Assembly: GCF_019049245.1 (NCBI RefSeq)
Contig: NZ_JAGMUK010000054.1
Location: 300,967-364,966, forward strand
Direction: 5' to 3'
From: Streptomyces sp. AC555_RSS877
GTDB lineage: Bacteria; Actinomycetota; Actinomycetes; Streptomycetales; Streptomycetaceae
DNA length: 64,000 bases
The notes under the pieces are model-generated. The model was given only the letters and a program-made list of their open reading frames with translations, was not told the origin of the DNA and did not search any database. The position numbers and the translations under genes are program-made. Position 1 is the stretch's first letter; every line of letters starts with the position of its first letter. Positions 8,198 through 17,474 of this stretch are shown here, piece after piece.

Positions 8198-9591
8198 GCA
8201 CCCACCGGACCACCCAGGGTCCGACCCCCCTCCTCGTCCTCGACGTCGTCGGCCTCACCCCCCGTCTCCTCGACCACATGCCCCACCTCAAGGCGCTCGC
8301 CCAATCCGGCTCCCGCGCGCCGCTCGGCACCGTCCTGCCCGCTGTCACCTGCGCCGCCCAGTCCACCTTCCTGACCGGCACCCACCCCGGCGAGCACGGC
8401 ATCGTCGGCAACGGCTGGTACTTCCGCGAACTCGGCGAGGTACTCCTGTGGCGTCAGCACAACGGACTGGTCGCCGGAGACAAACTCTGGGACGCCGCCC
8501 GCCGCGCGCACCCCGGCTACACGGTCGCCAACATCTGCTGGTGGTACGCCATGGGCGCCGACACCGACATCACCGTCACCCCCCGTCCCGTCTACTACGC
8601 CGACGGCCGCAAGGAACCCGACTGCTACACGCGGCCCGCCGCCCTCCACGACGAACTCACTGGGAAACTCGGCACCTTCCCCCTCTTCCACTTCTGGGGA
8701 CCCGGCGCGGACCTGGTCTCCAGCCGCTGGATCATCGACGCGACCCGCCACATCATCCGCACCCGCCACCCCGACCTGACACTCTGCTACCTCCCCCACC
8801 TCGACTACGACCTGCAGCGCTTCGGCCCCGACGACCCGCGCTCCCTGAAGGCCGCCGCCGACCTGGACGCGGCCATGGCCCCGCTTCTGGACGACGCCCG
8901 AGCCGAGGGCCGTACCGTCGTCGCCCTGTCCGAGTACGGCATCACCCGCGTGGACCGCCCCGTCGACATCAACCGCGCCCTGCGCCGCGCAGGGCTTTTG
9001 GAGGTGCACACCCAGGACGGCATGGAGTACCTCGACCCGATGGCCTCCCGCGCCTTCGCCGTCGCCGACCACCAGATCGCCCACGTGTACGTCCGCCGGC
9101 CCGAAGACCTCGACGCGACGCGGGCCGCCCTCGACGGCCTGCCCGGCATCGAGCAACTCCTGGACGACCAGGGCAAGAAGGCCCACCACCTCGACCATCC
9201 GCGCTCCGGCGAGTTCGTCGCCGTCGCGGAGCCGGACGCCTGGTTCACGTACTACTACTGGCTCGACGACGCCCGCGCGCCCGACTTCGCGCAGCTGGTC
9301 GAGATCCACCGCAAACCCGGCTACGACCCGGTCGAACTGTTCATGGACCCGCTCGACCCCTATGTGAAGGTGAAGGCGGCCACGGCACTGGCCCGCAAGA
9401 AGCTCGGCATGCGCTACCGCATGGCGGTCGTGCCGCTGGATCCCTCACCTATTCGCGGCAGCCACGGCCGCCTTCCCGCGAGCGACGACGACGGTCCGCT
9501 CCTCATCTGCTCCACCCCCCGCGCTGTCGGAGACCGCGTGGCGGCCACCGACGTGAAAGCACTGCTGCTCCACCTGTCCGGTCTGTCCTGA
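8194..9591 (+). CDS. eboF: Nucleotide pyrophosphatase/phosphodiesterase family protein (EboF type)
   Basis: 465 aa. It belongs to the alkaline-phosphatase superfamily, nucleotide pyrophosphatase branch: LLVLDVVGLTP carries the first metal Asp, TFLTGTHPGEHGIVGNG holds the usual nucleophile-Thr region, and LPHLDYDLQRFGPD, SEYGI and a DHQIAHVYV segment supply further ligands. These enzymes cleave phosphodiester or pyrophosphate bonds. As the last member of the overlapping operon it probably removes an activating phosphate or nucleotide group from the pathway intermediate (inference). No signal peptide is visible, so it is probably cytoplasmic. Confidence 0.8.
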   Translation: MSTHRTTQGPTPLLVLDVVGLTPRLLDHMPHLKALAQSGSRAPLGTVLPAVTCAAQSTFLTGTHPGEHGIVGNGWYFRELGEVLLWRQHNGLVAGDKLWDAARRAHPGYTVANICWWYAMGADTDITVTPRPVYYADGRKEPDCYTRPAALHDELTGKLGTFPLFHFWGPGADLVSSRWIIDATRHIIRTRHPDLTLCYLPHLDYDLQRFGPDDPRSLKAAADLDAAMAPLLDDARAEGRTVVALSEYGITRVDRPVDINRALRRAGLLEVHTQDGMEYLDPMASRAFAVADHQIAHVYVRRPEDLDATRAALDGLPGIEQLLDDQGKKAHHLDHPRSGEFVAVAEPDAWFTYYYWLDDARAPDFAQLVEIHRKPGYDPVELFMDPLDPYVKVKAATALARKKLGMRYRMAVVPLDPSPIRGSHGRLPASDDDGPLLICSTPRAVGDRVAATDVKALLLHLSGLS

Positions 9592-9649
9592 CTGGTCACC
9601 AGTGAAGCACTCACCACTGACAACGCCCTCCCACCACGAGGAGTTCCAG

Positions 9650-10723
9650 ATGAGCCGCACACCCCGCACCACCGCGACGAGCAAGGCGCACGACCCCGAA
9701 CTCACCCACCGCCTCACCAGACGAGGCATGCTCGGCGTGGCCGCCGGAACCACCGCCGCCGCACTGCTCGGCGCCGCGGCGGCCCCCGCCACCGCCGCCA
9801 CAACCGCCGCGACCGGTACCGCGACCTCCGCCGCCGGCCGGGGCCGCCCCGTCCTGCCGCCCGGGCGGCTCGGGATCCAGCTGTACAGCCTGCGCGACAA
9901 GGTCTCCACGCTGGGCTTCGCCCCCGTCTTCGCCGAGCTCGAGAAGTACGGCTACGACGAGGTCGAGTTCGCCGGCTACACCCAGGGCTCGGCCGGTCGG
10001 ATCACGCTCGCCCAGCTCAAGCGGCTGGCCAGGAACCACGGCCTGAACCCGATCGGCAGCCACGTCGGCTACTACTCCAGCGACCCGAACGCCTACACCT
10101 TCGCCCAGAACCTCACCAAGGTCCTCGACGACGCCCAGGCCCTCGGCCTCAAGCACATCGGCACCGCCGCCGGCCCGTTCCGCTACGGCTCCACCGTGGA
10201 CGCCTGGAAGCGCGCGGCCGAGGACTTCAACACCTACGGTGCGGCGGCCAGGGCGCGCGGCATGAAGTTCTACCAGCACAACCACTCCGAGGAGTTCTCC
10301 TTCGCCACCGACAACCCCAAGGTCCGGCTGTACGACGTGCTGCTCGCCGAGACCGACCCCGACCTGGTGTTCCTGGAGATGGACATCTTCTGGGCGTACT
10401 CGGGCCAGTTCCGCTTCTCGAAGCGGCCCGACGGCACGCCCGCGCCCTTCGAACCCCTCGACTACGTCCTCAAGCAGCCCCACCGCTACCCGCTCTTCCA
10501 CGTCAAGGACGGTGAGAGCGACCCGGCGAACCAGTACGGCTACCGCATGACCGACGTCGGTGACGGCGACATCGACTACCAGCGGTTCATCTCCGCCGTG
10601 ACCCGGCTGCGCGGCCAACGGCTCGCCCACCACTGGCAGGCCGAGCACGACAACCCGACCGAGTCCTTCACGTTCGCACGGCGTTCGAGCGCACATCTGC
10701 ACTCGCTGCGCGAGAAGTGCTGA
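9650..10723 (+). CDS. Tat-exported TIM-barrel sugar phosphate isomerase/epimerase family protein
   Basis: 357 aa. It has a twin-arginine signal (LTRRGML with Arg24-Arg25, then an Ala-rich hydrophobic stretch and a cleavage-like APATAA near residue 50). The mature part is a xylose-isomerase-like barrel: GIQLYSLRD, YDEVEFAGY, YQHNHSEEF, FLEMDIFWA, HVKDG and DVGDGDIDYQ supply the expected metal ligands. ATG 9650 was chosen because GAGG lies ~8 nt upstream and the Tat motif is then well placed; a start at 9602 is possible. It follows the ebo-type operon by 58 nt on the same strand and is probably co-transcribed, acting outside the membrane. A 20-bp hairpin follows. Confidence 0.85.
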   Translation: MSRTPRTTATSKAHDPELTHRLTRRGMLGVAAGTTAAALLGAAAAPATAATTAATGTATSAAGRGRPVLPPGRLGIQLYSLRDKVSTLGFAPVFAELEKYGYDEVEFAGYTQGSAGRITLAQLKRLARNHGLNPIGSHVGYYSSDPNAYTFAQNLTKVLDDAQALGLKHIGTAAGPFRYGSTVDAWKRAAEDFNTYGAAARARGMKFYQHNHSEEFSFATDNPKVRLYDVLLAETDPDLVFLEMDIFWAYSGQFRFSKRPDGTPAPFEPLDYVLKQPHRYPLFHVKDGESDPANQYGYRMTDVGDGDIDYQRFISAVTRLRGQRLAHHWQAEHDNPTESFTFARRSSAHLHSLREKC

Positions 10724-10736
10724 CGGCGCTCGCACC

Positions 10737-10782
10737 CGCGTGAGGCGGCCCTCCCCGGTCCTGGGGAGGGCCGCCTCACGCG
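10737..10782. terminator. Bidirectional terminator, perfect 20-bp stem
   Basis: There is a perfect inverted repeat with arms 10737-10756 and 10763-10782 and a 6-nt loop (GGTCCT). It lies between the convergent TIM-barrel gene (stop 10723) and the OFA transporter (stop 10838), so it probably serves both. Confidence 0.9.
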
Positions 10783-10837
10783 TGCCGCCTCATCCGTCGC
10801 TGCCGCGCCGTCCGGTGCGACGGGGCCGGCCGTCATG

Positions 10838-12226
10838 TCACGCCATCTCCTCACCGAGCGGGTGCGGGTTGGGAGCGATGTGCCGGGCCTGCGGCCTGCC
10901 CGGTGCCTTCAGGAAGAGCGCCAATACCGCGGAGGCCAGACCGATGCAGCCCGCTATGACGAACGCGCCCTCGTAGTCCCACACGTTGACCACGACCGCG
11001 CCCATCCCCGATCCCACGAGCCCCGAGATCAGCTTCGAGCTGTAGACCATGCCGTAGTTGGACGCGTTGTTGTTCTCCCCGAAGTAGTCCGCGGTCATCG
11101 CCGCGAACAGCGGGAAGATCGCGCCGCCGCCGAACCCGGAGACCATGGAGCAGAACAGGAAGAACGGCATGCTGCCCATCTGGCCCGAGATCAACACCCC
11201 GAACTGCGCGGTCCCCAGCACCAGACACACGATGATCAGCGTGTTGCGGCGCCCGAACTTGTCGGAGATCCAGCCGATGACCCCGCGCCCGGTGCCGTTG
11301 ACGATGGCCTTCAGGGACATCGCCGTGGCCACGATCCCGCCCGCGAAGCCCATGTCCTTGCCGAACGGCACCTGGAAGGCGATACCGAAGATGTTGATGC
11401 CGGCCGTGCACAGCAGGCAGAACCACATCATCCACAGCACAGGGGTGCGGGCGGCCTCCTTGGGGGTGTACTGCTTGACCGCGGGCGGGTTCTTCTCCAG
11501 TGCCCGGCGGATCTTCGGGTCGTCGGTCTGCCGCAGCGGGTCGACGTTCGCGGGCCACCAGTTCTTCGGCGGGTCCTTGAAGAACCAGCCCGCGAACGCG
11601 ACGACCGCGCAGCAGATGACACCCACCATCACCAGGACGACCTCGTAGTTGCTCAGGTCCATGTACGAGGTGAACAGGAAGACGAAGGGCACCGACCCGT
11701 AGGCGAAGCCGCCGTTGACCATGCCGGTCTTGCCGCCCTTGCGCTCCGGATACCATTTGCCGACCATGTTCACGCAGGTCGCGTAGACGAGGCCGGCGCC
11801 GATGCCGCTGAACATGCCGAAACCGATGTAGGCGACGATCACGTGCGGCGCGAACGCCAGCGAGATGTAGCCGCAGATCGTGCCGAACGCGCCGAGCATC
11901 ATCGCGTACCGCGCGGGGAGCCGGCCGCTCTCCCGCAGCTGCCCGGCGGGGAAGGCGACGGCGGCCTGGAAGAACACCCAGACGCCCATCAGCCAGAAGA
12001 TGTGCCCGTTGTCCCACAGGTGGGCCTCGTGCAGGGTGTCCTCGGCGGAGGTGAACGCGTACTCCGAGGAGCTGATCCCCATCATGCCGATCCACGGGAA
12101 GAGCACCATGGTCCATCGTGGCCGGCCCATGATGTCCCGGTCGGTCTCACCGATCCGGTACAGGCGGCCGTTGCGGTCCGTCACCTCCCTGTAGGGGACG
12201 GGTGTGGAGAAGTCGGTGGTTGTCAT
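10838..12226 (-). CDS. OFA-family MFS transporter (oxalate/formate antiporter type)
   Basis: 462 aa with about 12 hydrophobic segments. An N-terminal GRPRWTMVLFPWIGM leads into the first helix. SGIGAGLVYATCVN and a KWYPERKG loop are typical of the oxalate/formate antiporter family. It lies downstream of an ADP-forming acyl-CoA synthetase, a formyl-CoA transferase and a ThDP lyase on the same strand, which supports uptake of oxalate or another small carboxylate. The start has AAGGGG about 9 nt upstream. A hairpin at 12302-12334 separates it from the upstream synthetase gene, so it may have its own promoter. Confidence 0.85.
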   Translation of the reverse strand: MTTTDFSTPVPYREVTDRNGRLYRIGETDRDIMGRPRWTMVLFPWIGMMGISSSEYAFTSAEDTLHEAHLWDNGHIFWLMGVWVFFQAAVAFPAGQLRESGRLPARYAMMLGAFGTICGYISLAFAPHVIVAYIGFGMFSGIGAGLVYATCVNMVGKWYPERKGGKTGMVNGGFAYGSVPFVFLFTSYMDLSNYEVVLVMVGVICCAVVAFAGWFFKDPPKNWWPANVDPLRQTDDPKIRRALEKNPPAVKQYTPKEAARTPVLWMMWFCLLCTAGINIFGIAFQVPFGKDMGFAGGIVATAMSLKAIVNGTGRGVIGWISDKFGRRNTLIIVCLVLGTAQFGVLISGQMGSMPFFLFCSMVSGFGGGAIFPLFAAMTADYFGENNNASNYGMVYSSKLISGLVGSGMGAVVVNVWDYEGAFVIAGCIGLASAVLALFLKAPGRPQARHIAPNPHPLGEEMA

Positions 12227-12301
12227 GTGTGTCGCACCCCTTGCGTCGAAAGCTCTGGCCAGCGCCCCCTGTCCAATGCCTTTCGTGTGCGCACGGGTCC
12301 C

Positions 12302-12334
12302 GGGGCCGGCCGACGCGCACCGTCGCCCGGCCCC
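12302..12334 (-). terminator. Hairpin after the acyl-CoA synthetase gene
   Basis: An 8-bp GC stem (12302-12309 with 12327-12334) continues after a 2x2 internal loop into 4 more base pairs. It lies just past the stop of the minus-strand synthetase and upstream of the transporter start. It could terminate or attenuate between the two. Confidence 0.5.
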
Positions 12335-12348
12335 CGCACCGGCTCACC

Positions 12349-14496
12349 TCATGAACCGCCCCCCAACAGTCCCGCCGCCCGCGCCCAGCGGTACTTCGCG
12401 CCGAGTACGGCCACCGGCTGCTCGGTCGTGTACGGGTACGCCACGACGCCGCGCTCGTAGAGGTACTGGCAGGCCTCCTCCACCTCGACGTCGCCCGCGA
12501 GGGACGCCACCACCGGCTTCTCGATGCCGCGCTCCCGGAACTCGGCCACCACGCGCGCGGTGAGCTCCGCGAAGACCATGGGGGGAGTGACGATGGTGTG
12601 CCAGTAGCCGAGGACCAGCGCGTGGACGCGCGGGTCCTCCAGACCCAGCCGGATCGTCGCCTCGTACGTCGACGGCGGCTCGCCCCCGGTGATGTCCACC
12701 GGGTTGCCCGCGGCCCCGAAGGGCGGGATGAACTTCCGGAAGGACGCGTCCAGGTCCGGCGGGATCTCCATCAGGGTCAGGCCGTTGTCGGTCACCGCGT
12801 CGGACAGCAGCACCCCGCTGCCGCCCGCCCCGGTGATGATCACGACGTTGTCTCCCTGAGGGGTGGGAAGGACCGGCAACGCGCGCGCGTACTCCAGCAT
12901 GTCGTTCAGCCCGGGCGCCCGGATGACACCGGCCTGCCGCAGGATGTCGTCGTACACGGCGTCGTCGCCCGCCAGCGCCCCGGTGTGCGACCCGGCGGCC
13001 TTCGCACCGGCCGCGGTACGTCCCGCCTTCAGTACGACGACCGGCTTCTTCGGTACGGTCGACCGCGCGGCCTCGACGAAGGCGCGCCCGTCCTTGAGGT
13101 CCTCCAGGTGCATCGCGATGCACTCGGTGTGCGGGTCCTCGCCGAACCAGGTCAGCAGGTCGTCCTCGTCCAGGTCCGACTTGTTGCCGAGGCCGACGAT
13201 CGCCGACACGCCCGTCTTGGTGGTCCGGGCGAAGCCCAGGATGGCCATCCCGATGCCACCGGACTGCGAGGTCAGCGCCACCCCGCCTTTGACGTCGTAC
13301 GGGGTGCAGAACGTGGCGCACAGGTCCTGCCACGTCGAGTAGTAGCCGTAGATGTTCGGCCCGAGCAGCCGGACACCGTGCCGTTCGCCGATCGCCACGA
13401 TCTCGTCCTGGAGGTCGTGCTCGCCGGTCTCCGCGAAGCCGGAGGGAATCAGCACGGCGTTCGGGATCTTCTTGCGTCCCACCTCCTCCAGGGCCGAGGC
13501 CACGAACTTGGCGGGGATCGCGAAGACCGCCACATCCACCTCACCGGGAACGTCGGTGACACTCTTGTACGCCTTGCGGCCGAGAATGTCATCGGCCCTG
13601 GGGTTCACCGGATGGATCTCCCCGGTGAAGCCGCCGTCGATGAGGTTGCGCATCACCGAGTTGCCGATCTTGCCCTGCTCGTTGGAGGCACCGATCACCG
13701 CGACGGACGAGGGCTGCATCAGCCGGCGCATCGACGTGAGGATCTCCTCGCGCGTGTACGTCGGCCGGGGCTTGGGCATCGACTCGGCGAGGATGACCCT
13801 GATGTCGGCCGCGACCGCGCTCTCCGGCGTGGCGATCACCGGGTTGAGGTCCACCTCGGCGATCTCCGGGAAGTCCGACACCAGTTGGGACACCCGGCGG
13901 ATCTGCTCGGCGATCGCCCACCGGTCCACGGCGGGCGCCCCGCGCACCCCGCGCAGGATCTCCGCCGCACGGATCGAGTCCAGCATGGACAGCGCCTCGT
14001 CGGCGTCCAGTGGGGCGAGCCGGAACGTGACGTCCTTGAGGACCTCGACGAGCACCCCGCCGAGCCCGAAGGCCACCACCTTCCCGAAGGTCGGGTCGGT
14101 CACCGCGCCGACGATGACCTCCTGACCCTTGGGCAGCAGTTCCTGGACCTGTACGCCCTCGATGCGGGCGTCCGCGCTGTACGCGCGCGCGTTGTCGACG
14201 ATCGTGTGGAACGCGGCGCGTACGTCGGCCGAGCCCTCGACGCCCACGATCACACCGCCGGCGTCGGTCTTGTGCAGGATGTCGGGTGAGACGATCTTCA
14301 TCACCACGGGCCCGCCGAAGCGCGCCGCGTACGCCACCGCCTCCTCGACGTCCCGCGCCACCTCCTCACCCGGTACGGCGATCCCGTACGCGTCGGCGAT
14401 CACCTTGCCCTCGGGTGCGGTCAGCGCCGTCCGGCCCTCGGCCCGCACGGAGTCGAGAAGCGTGCGCACCCTCAGGTGGCGGTCTTCGGCCATCAC
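12349..14496 (-). CDS. ADP-forming acetate/acyl-CoA synthetase (fused ATP-grasp and CoA-binding domains)
   Basis: 715 aa. The domain order is ATP-grasp first (residues ~1-230: VVMKIVSPDILHKTDAGGV, then EVDLNPV), followed by the CoA-binding and ligase parts (VAVIGASNEQGKIGN, TSQSGGIG, and AAGSHTGALAG, which contains the likely phospho-His). Enzymes of this family interconvert acyl-CoA, ADP and phosphate with free acid, CoA and ATP. GTG at 14496 is one base after the upstream CoA-transferase stop (ATG at 14493 is the alternative), so the genes are coupled. In this operon it may activate or recover a formyl, oxalyl or related CoA. The substrate is not shown by sequence. Confidence 0.85.
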   Translation of the reverse strand: MMAEDRHLRVRTLLDSVRAEGRTALTAPEGKVIADAYGIAVPGEEVARDVEEAVAYAARFGGPVVMKIVSPDILHKTDAGGVIVGVEGSADVRAAFHTIVDNARAYSADARIEGVQVQELLPKGQEVIVGAVTDPTFGKVVAFGLGGVLVEVLKDVTFRLAPLDADEALSMLDSIRAAEILRGVRGAPAVDRWAIAEQIRRVSQLVSDFPEIAEVDLNPVIATPESAVAADIRVILAESMPKPRPTYTREEILTSMRRLMQPSSVAVIGASNEQGKIGNSVMRNLIDGGFTGEIHPVNPRADDILGRKAYKSVTDVPGEVDVAVFAIPAKFVASALEEVGRKKIPNAVLIPSGFAETGEHDLQDEIVAIGERHGVRLLGPNIYGYYSTWQDLCATFCTPYDVKGGVALTSQSGGIGMAILGFARTTKTGVSAIVGLGNKSDLDEDDLLTWFGEDPHTECIAMHLEDLKDGRAFVEAARSTVPKKPVVVLKAGRTAAGAKAAGSHTGALAGDDAVYDDILRQAGVIRAPGLNDMLEYARALPVLPTPQGDNVVIITGAGGSGVLLSDAVTDNGLTLMEIPPDLDASFRKFIPPFGAAGNPVDITGGEPPSTYEATIRLGLEDPRVHALVLGYWHTIVTPPMVFAELTARVVAEFRERGIEKPVVASLAGDVEVEEACQYLYERGVVAYPYTTEQPVAVLGAKYRWARAAGLLGGGS

Positions 14497-14497
14497 G

Positions 14498-15739
14498 TCA
14501 GATCACTCCGTTCGACTTGAGCAGGCGCAGCTCCTCGTCGCCGAGACCGAGCTCGCCGACGTAGACCTGTTCGTTGTGCTCGCCCAGCAGCGGTGAACTG
14601 CTCACCTCGACGGGGGAGTCGGAGAGCTTCAGCGGGCTGCCCACGGTCACGAACTCGCCCCGCTCGGGGTGCGGCACGGTGACGACCATCTCGTTGGCGA
14701 CCAGCGACCGGTCCTCGATGATCTCCTTGGTGGAGAGGATCGGCCCGCACGGGATGTTGTGCGCGTTGAGCTTCTCCAGCACCTCCCACTTGGGGAGCGT
14801 GGCGGACCACTCCTCGATCAGCTGGAACATCTTGCCCAGCTTGGGCAGCCGGGCCTCGGGCGTCGCCCACTCGGGGTCGCCGGCCAGCTCGGGCCGGCCG
14901 ATGAGCTCGCTGAGCGGCTGCCAGCCGACGGGCTGCACGATGACGTACACGTAGTCGTTCGGCCCACCCGGCGCGCACTTGACGGCCCACCCGGGCTGGC
15001 CGCCGCCGGAGGCGTTCCCGGACCGGGGAACCTCGTCGCCGAAGTCGTCGTTGGGATATTCAGCGAGCGGGCCGTGTGCCAGGCGCTGCTGGTCGCGCAG
15101 CTTCACCCGGCAGAGGTTGAGCACGGCGTGCTGCATGGCCACATTGACCCGCTGGCCGCGCCCGGTGTTCTCCCGCTGGTACAGCGCCGCGAGAATCCCC
15201 GCCACGGCGTGGACGCCCGTGCCCGAGTCCCCGATCTGGGCCCCCGTCGCCAGCGGCGGCCCCTCCTCGAACCCGGTGGTCGACATCGACCCGCCCATGG
15301 CCTGAGCGACGACCTCGTACGCCTTGAAGTTGGTGTACGGGCCGTCCCCGAACCCCTTGATGGAGGCATAGACGATCCGCGGATTGATCTCCTGGATGCG
15401 GTCCCAGGTGAAGCCCATGCGGTCGACCGCGCCCGGTCCGAAGTTCTCGACCATGACGTCGGAGCGCCGGATCAGCTCGGTGAGGATCTCCTTGCCGCGC
15501 TCGGTCTTGGTGTTGAGTGTGATGCTCCGCTTGTTGCAGTTGAGCATCGTGAAATAGAGGGAGTCGACGTCCGGGAGGTCGCGCAACTGCTTGCGCGTGA
15601 TGTCACCGGTCGGCGCCTCCAGCTTGACGACGTCCGCGCCGAGCCAGGCGAGGAGTTGGGTCGCGGAGGGTCCGGACTGGACGTGCGTCATGTCCAGGAC
15701 GCGGATGCCTTCAAGTGCCTTGGTGGTCACCTGGGTCAC
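14498..15739 (-). CDS. frc: Formyl-CoA transferase-like CaiB/BaiF family CoA-transferase
   Basis: 413 aa, the usual length for class III CoA-transferases. Family features: GIRVLDMTHVQSGP start, VENFGPGAVDRMGF (98-110), the catalytic aspartate in QIGDSGTG (Asp171) and the glycine loop GGGQPG (245-250) that closes over the active site in formyl-CoA:oxalate CoA-transferases. By eye it tracks the Oxalobacter and E. coli Frc sequences through its whole length. It is expected to swap CoA between formyl-CoA and oxalate. The GTG start lies one base after the stop of the ThDP enzyme. The operon order is ThDP enzyme, frc, synthetase. Confidence 0.85.
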   Translation of the reverse strand: MTQVTTKALEGIRVLDMTHVQSGPSATQLLAWLGADVVKLEAPTGDITRKQLRDLPDVDSLYFTMLNCNKRSITLNTKTERGKEILTELIRRSDVMVENFGPGAVDRMGFTWDRIQEINPRIVYASIKGFGDGPYTNFKAYEVVAQAMGGSMSTTGFEEGPPLATGAQIGDSGTGVHAVAGILAALYQRENTGRGQRVNVAMQHAVLNLCRVKLRDQQRLAHGPLAEYPNDDFGDEVPRSGNASGGGQPGWAVKCAPGGPNDYVYVIVQPVGWQPLSELIGRPELAGDPEWATPEARLPKLGKMFQLIEEWSATLPKWEVLEKLNAHNIPCGPILSTKEIIEDRSLVANEMVVTVPHPERGEFVTVGSPLKLSDSPVEVSSSPLLGEHNEQVYVGELGLGDEELRLLKSNGVI

Positions 15740-15740
15740 C

Positions 15741-17423
15741 TCACTTGTACATGGTCTGGTTCATGGTTCCGGGGGCGTACGCGTCCGGGTCGACCCAGAC
15801 GTTGATGAGCGACGGCTTGCCCGACTCGCGGGCGCGCCGGAGCGCGGGGGCGATGTCGGCGGGGTCGCGGACCTCCTCGCCGTAACCGCCCAGCATCTGG
15901 GCGAACTTGTCGTAGTGGACGTCGCCGAGGGTGTTGCCGACCCGCTCGCGCTCCAGGCCGTACTTGGCGGCCTGGCCGTAACGGATCTGGTTCATCGAGG
16001 AGTTGTTGCCGACGATGCCGACGAAGGGGAGGTCGTAGCGGACGAGGGTTTCGAAGTCCCAGCCGGTGAGGGAGAACGCCCCGTCGCCGAAGAGGGCTAC
16101 CACCTCCTTGTCGGGCCGTGCCTGCTTGGCCGCGAGCACGAAGGGGACGCCGACGCCGAGGGTGCCGAGCGGACCCGGGTCCATCCAGTGGCCGGGTGAC
16201 TTGGGCTGCACGACCTGCCCGGAGAAGGTGACGATGTCGCCGCCGTCGCCGATGTAGATCGAGTCCTCGGTGAGGAAGTCGTTGATCTCGCTGACCAGCC
16301 GGTACGGATGGATCGGTGAGGCGTTGGACTTCAGGCTCGGCAGCCGCTTCTCCAGGGCGGTCTGTTCGGCCGCGCGCAGCTCGTCGAGCCACTCCTTGCG
16401 CCTGGACGCGCCTCCGTTGACGCGTCCGGAGGCCGCCTCGGTCACCGACTTCAGCACCAGCCCGGCATCCCCGACGATCCCGAGGTCGATGTCGCGGTTC
16501 TTGCCGACGGTCCGGTAGTCGAGGTCGATCTGCACGACGGTCGCGTCCGGCGACAGCCGCTTGCCGTAGCCCATGCGGAAGTCGAAGGGCGTGCCGACGA
16601 TGACGATGACGTCGGCGTGGGAGAAGGCGTACCGGCGCGACAGCTGGAAGTGGTGCGGGTCGCCGGGCGGGAGGGTGCCGCGGCCGGCGCCGTTCATGTA
16701 CGCCGGGATGTTCAGTGTCCGGACGAGGTCGATGGCGGCCTCGGTGCCCCGGGTCGTCCACACCTGGCTGCCGAGCAGGATGGCCGGCTTCTCGGCGTGG
16801 ACGAGCAGGTCGGCGAGCTTCTCGATCGCCTCCGGGTCGCCGGCCGAGCGTGTCGAGGCGCGGTAGGCACCGGGCTGAGGTACGCGCGCCTTGGCCACCG
16901 GCACCTTGGCGTCCAGGACGTCGCGTGGGATCTCCAGGAAGGAGGGGCCGGGGGCGCCGTGGTAGCACTCGCGGAACGCCATCGAGACCATGTCCGCCGC
17001 GCGTGCCGTGTCCGGCACGGCCGCCGCGAACTTGGTGATCGGCGTCATCATGTCGACGTGCGGCAGGTCCTGCAGGGATCCCATCTTGTGCTGGGTGAGC
17101 GCCCCCTGGCCGCCGATCAGCAGCATCGGGGACTCCGCGCGGAAGGCGTTGGCGACGCCGGTGACGGCGTCGGTCGTACCGGGGCCCGCGGTGACGACCG
17201 CGCAGCCGGGCTTGCCGGTGATGCGGGCGTAGCCGTCGGCGGCGTGGGCGGCTACCTGCTCGTGCCGGACGTCGACGACCTCTATGCCCTCGTCGACGCA
17301 GCCGTCGTAGATGTCGATGATGTGGCCGCCGCACAGGGTGTAGATGCGGTCGACCCCCTCGGCCTTCAGCGCCTTGGCAACGAGATGACCACCGGAAATC
17401 ACGTCCTGGGTGTCGTCGGGCAT
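15741..17423 (-). CDS. ThDP-dependent lyase, acetolactate synthase/oxalyl-CoA decarboxylase family
   Basis: 560 aa. Typical three-domain ThDP fold: the activating glutamate in DVRHEQ (Glu55), and the ThDP-Mg motif from GDG (446-448) to NN (473-474). Next to formyl-CoA transferase, oxalyl-CoA decarboxylase is the expected partner. However, where the Oxalobacter enzyme has Tyr-Glu (120-121) this protein reads Leu-Gln (GSLQDL, 115-120), as in acetolactate synthases, and it ends soon after NVWVDPDAY without the long C-terminal lid. The assignment to oxalate is therefore contextual. Start ATG 17423 (MPDDTQ) has AGGGACAGGA upstream; a 56-residue extension to 17591 would overlap the operator and the sucC start. 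Confidence 0.75.
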   Translation of the reverse strand: MPDDTQDVISGGHLVAKALKAEGVDRIYTLCGGHIIDIYDGCVDEGIEVVDVRHEQVAAHAADGYARITGKPGCAVVTAGPGTTDAVTGVANAFRAESPMLLIGGQGALTQHKMGSLQDLPHVDMMTPITKFAAAVPDTARAADMVSMAFRECYHGAPGPSFLEIPRDVLDAKVPVAKARVPQPGAYRASTRSAGDPEAIEKLADLLVHAEKPAILLGSQVWTTRGTEAAIDLVRTLNIPAYMNGAGRGTLPPGDPHHFQLSRRYAFSHADVIVIVGTPFDFRMGYGKRLSPDATVVQIDLDYRTVGKNRDIDLGIVGDAGLVLKSVTEAASGRVNGGASRRKEWLDELRAAEQTALEKRLPSLKSNASPIHPYRLVSEINDFLTEDSIYIGDGGDIVTFSGQVVQPKSPGHWMDPGPLGTLGVGVPFVLAAKQARPDKEVVALFGDGAFSLTGWDFETLVRYDLPFVGIVGNNSSMNQIRYGQAAKYGLERERVGNTLGDVHYDKFAQMLGGYGEEVRDPADIAPALRRARESGKPSLINVWVDPDAYAPGTMNQTMYK

Positions 17424-17474
17424 GGCGAAGTCCTGTCCCTTCGTAGGGGGTTGGAACGCTCTCGCAGTACATTG

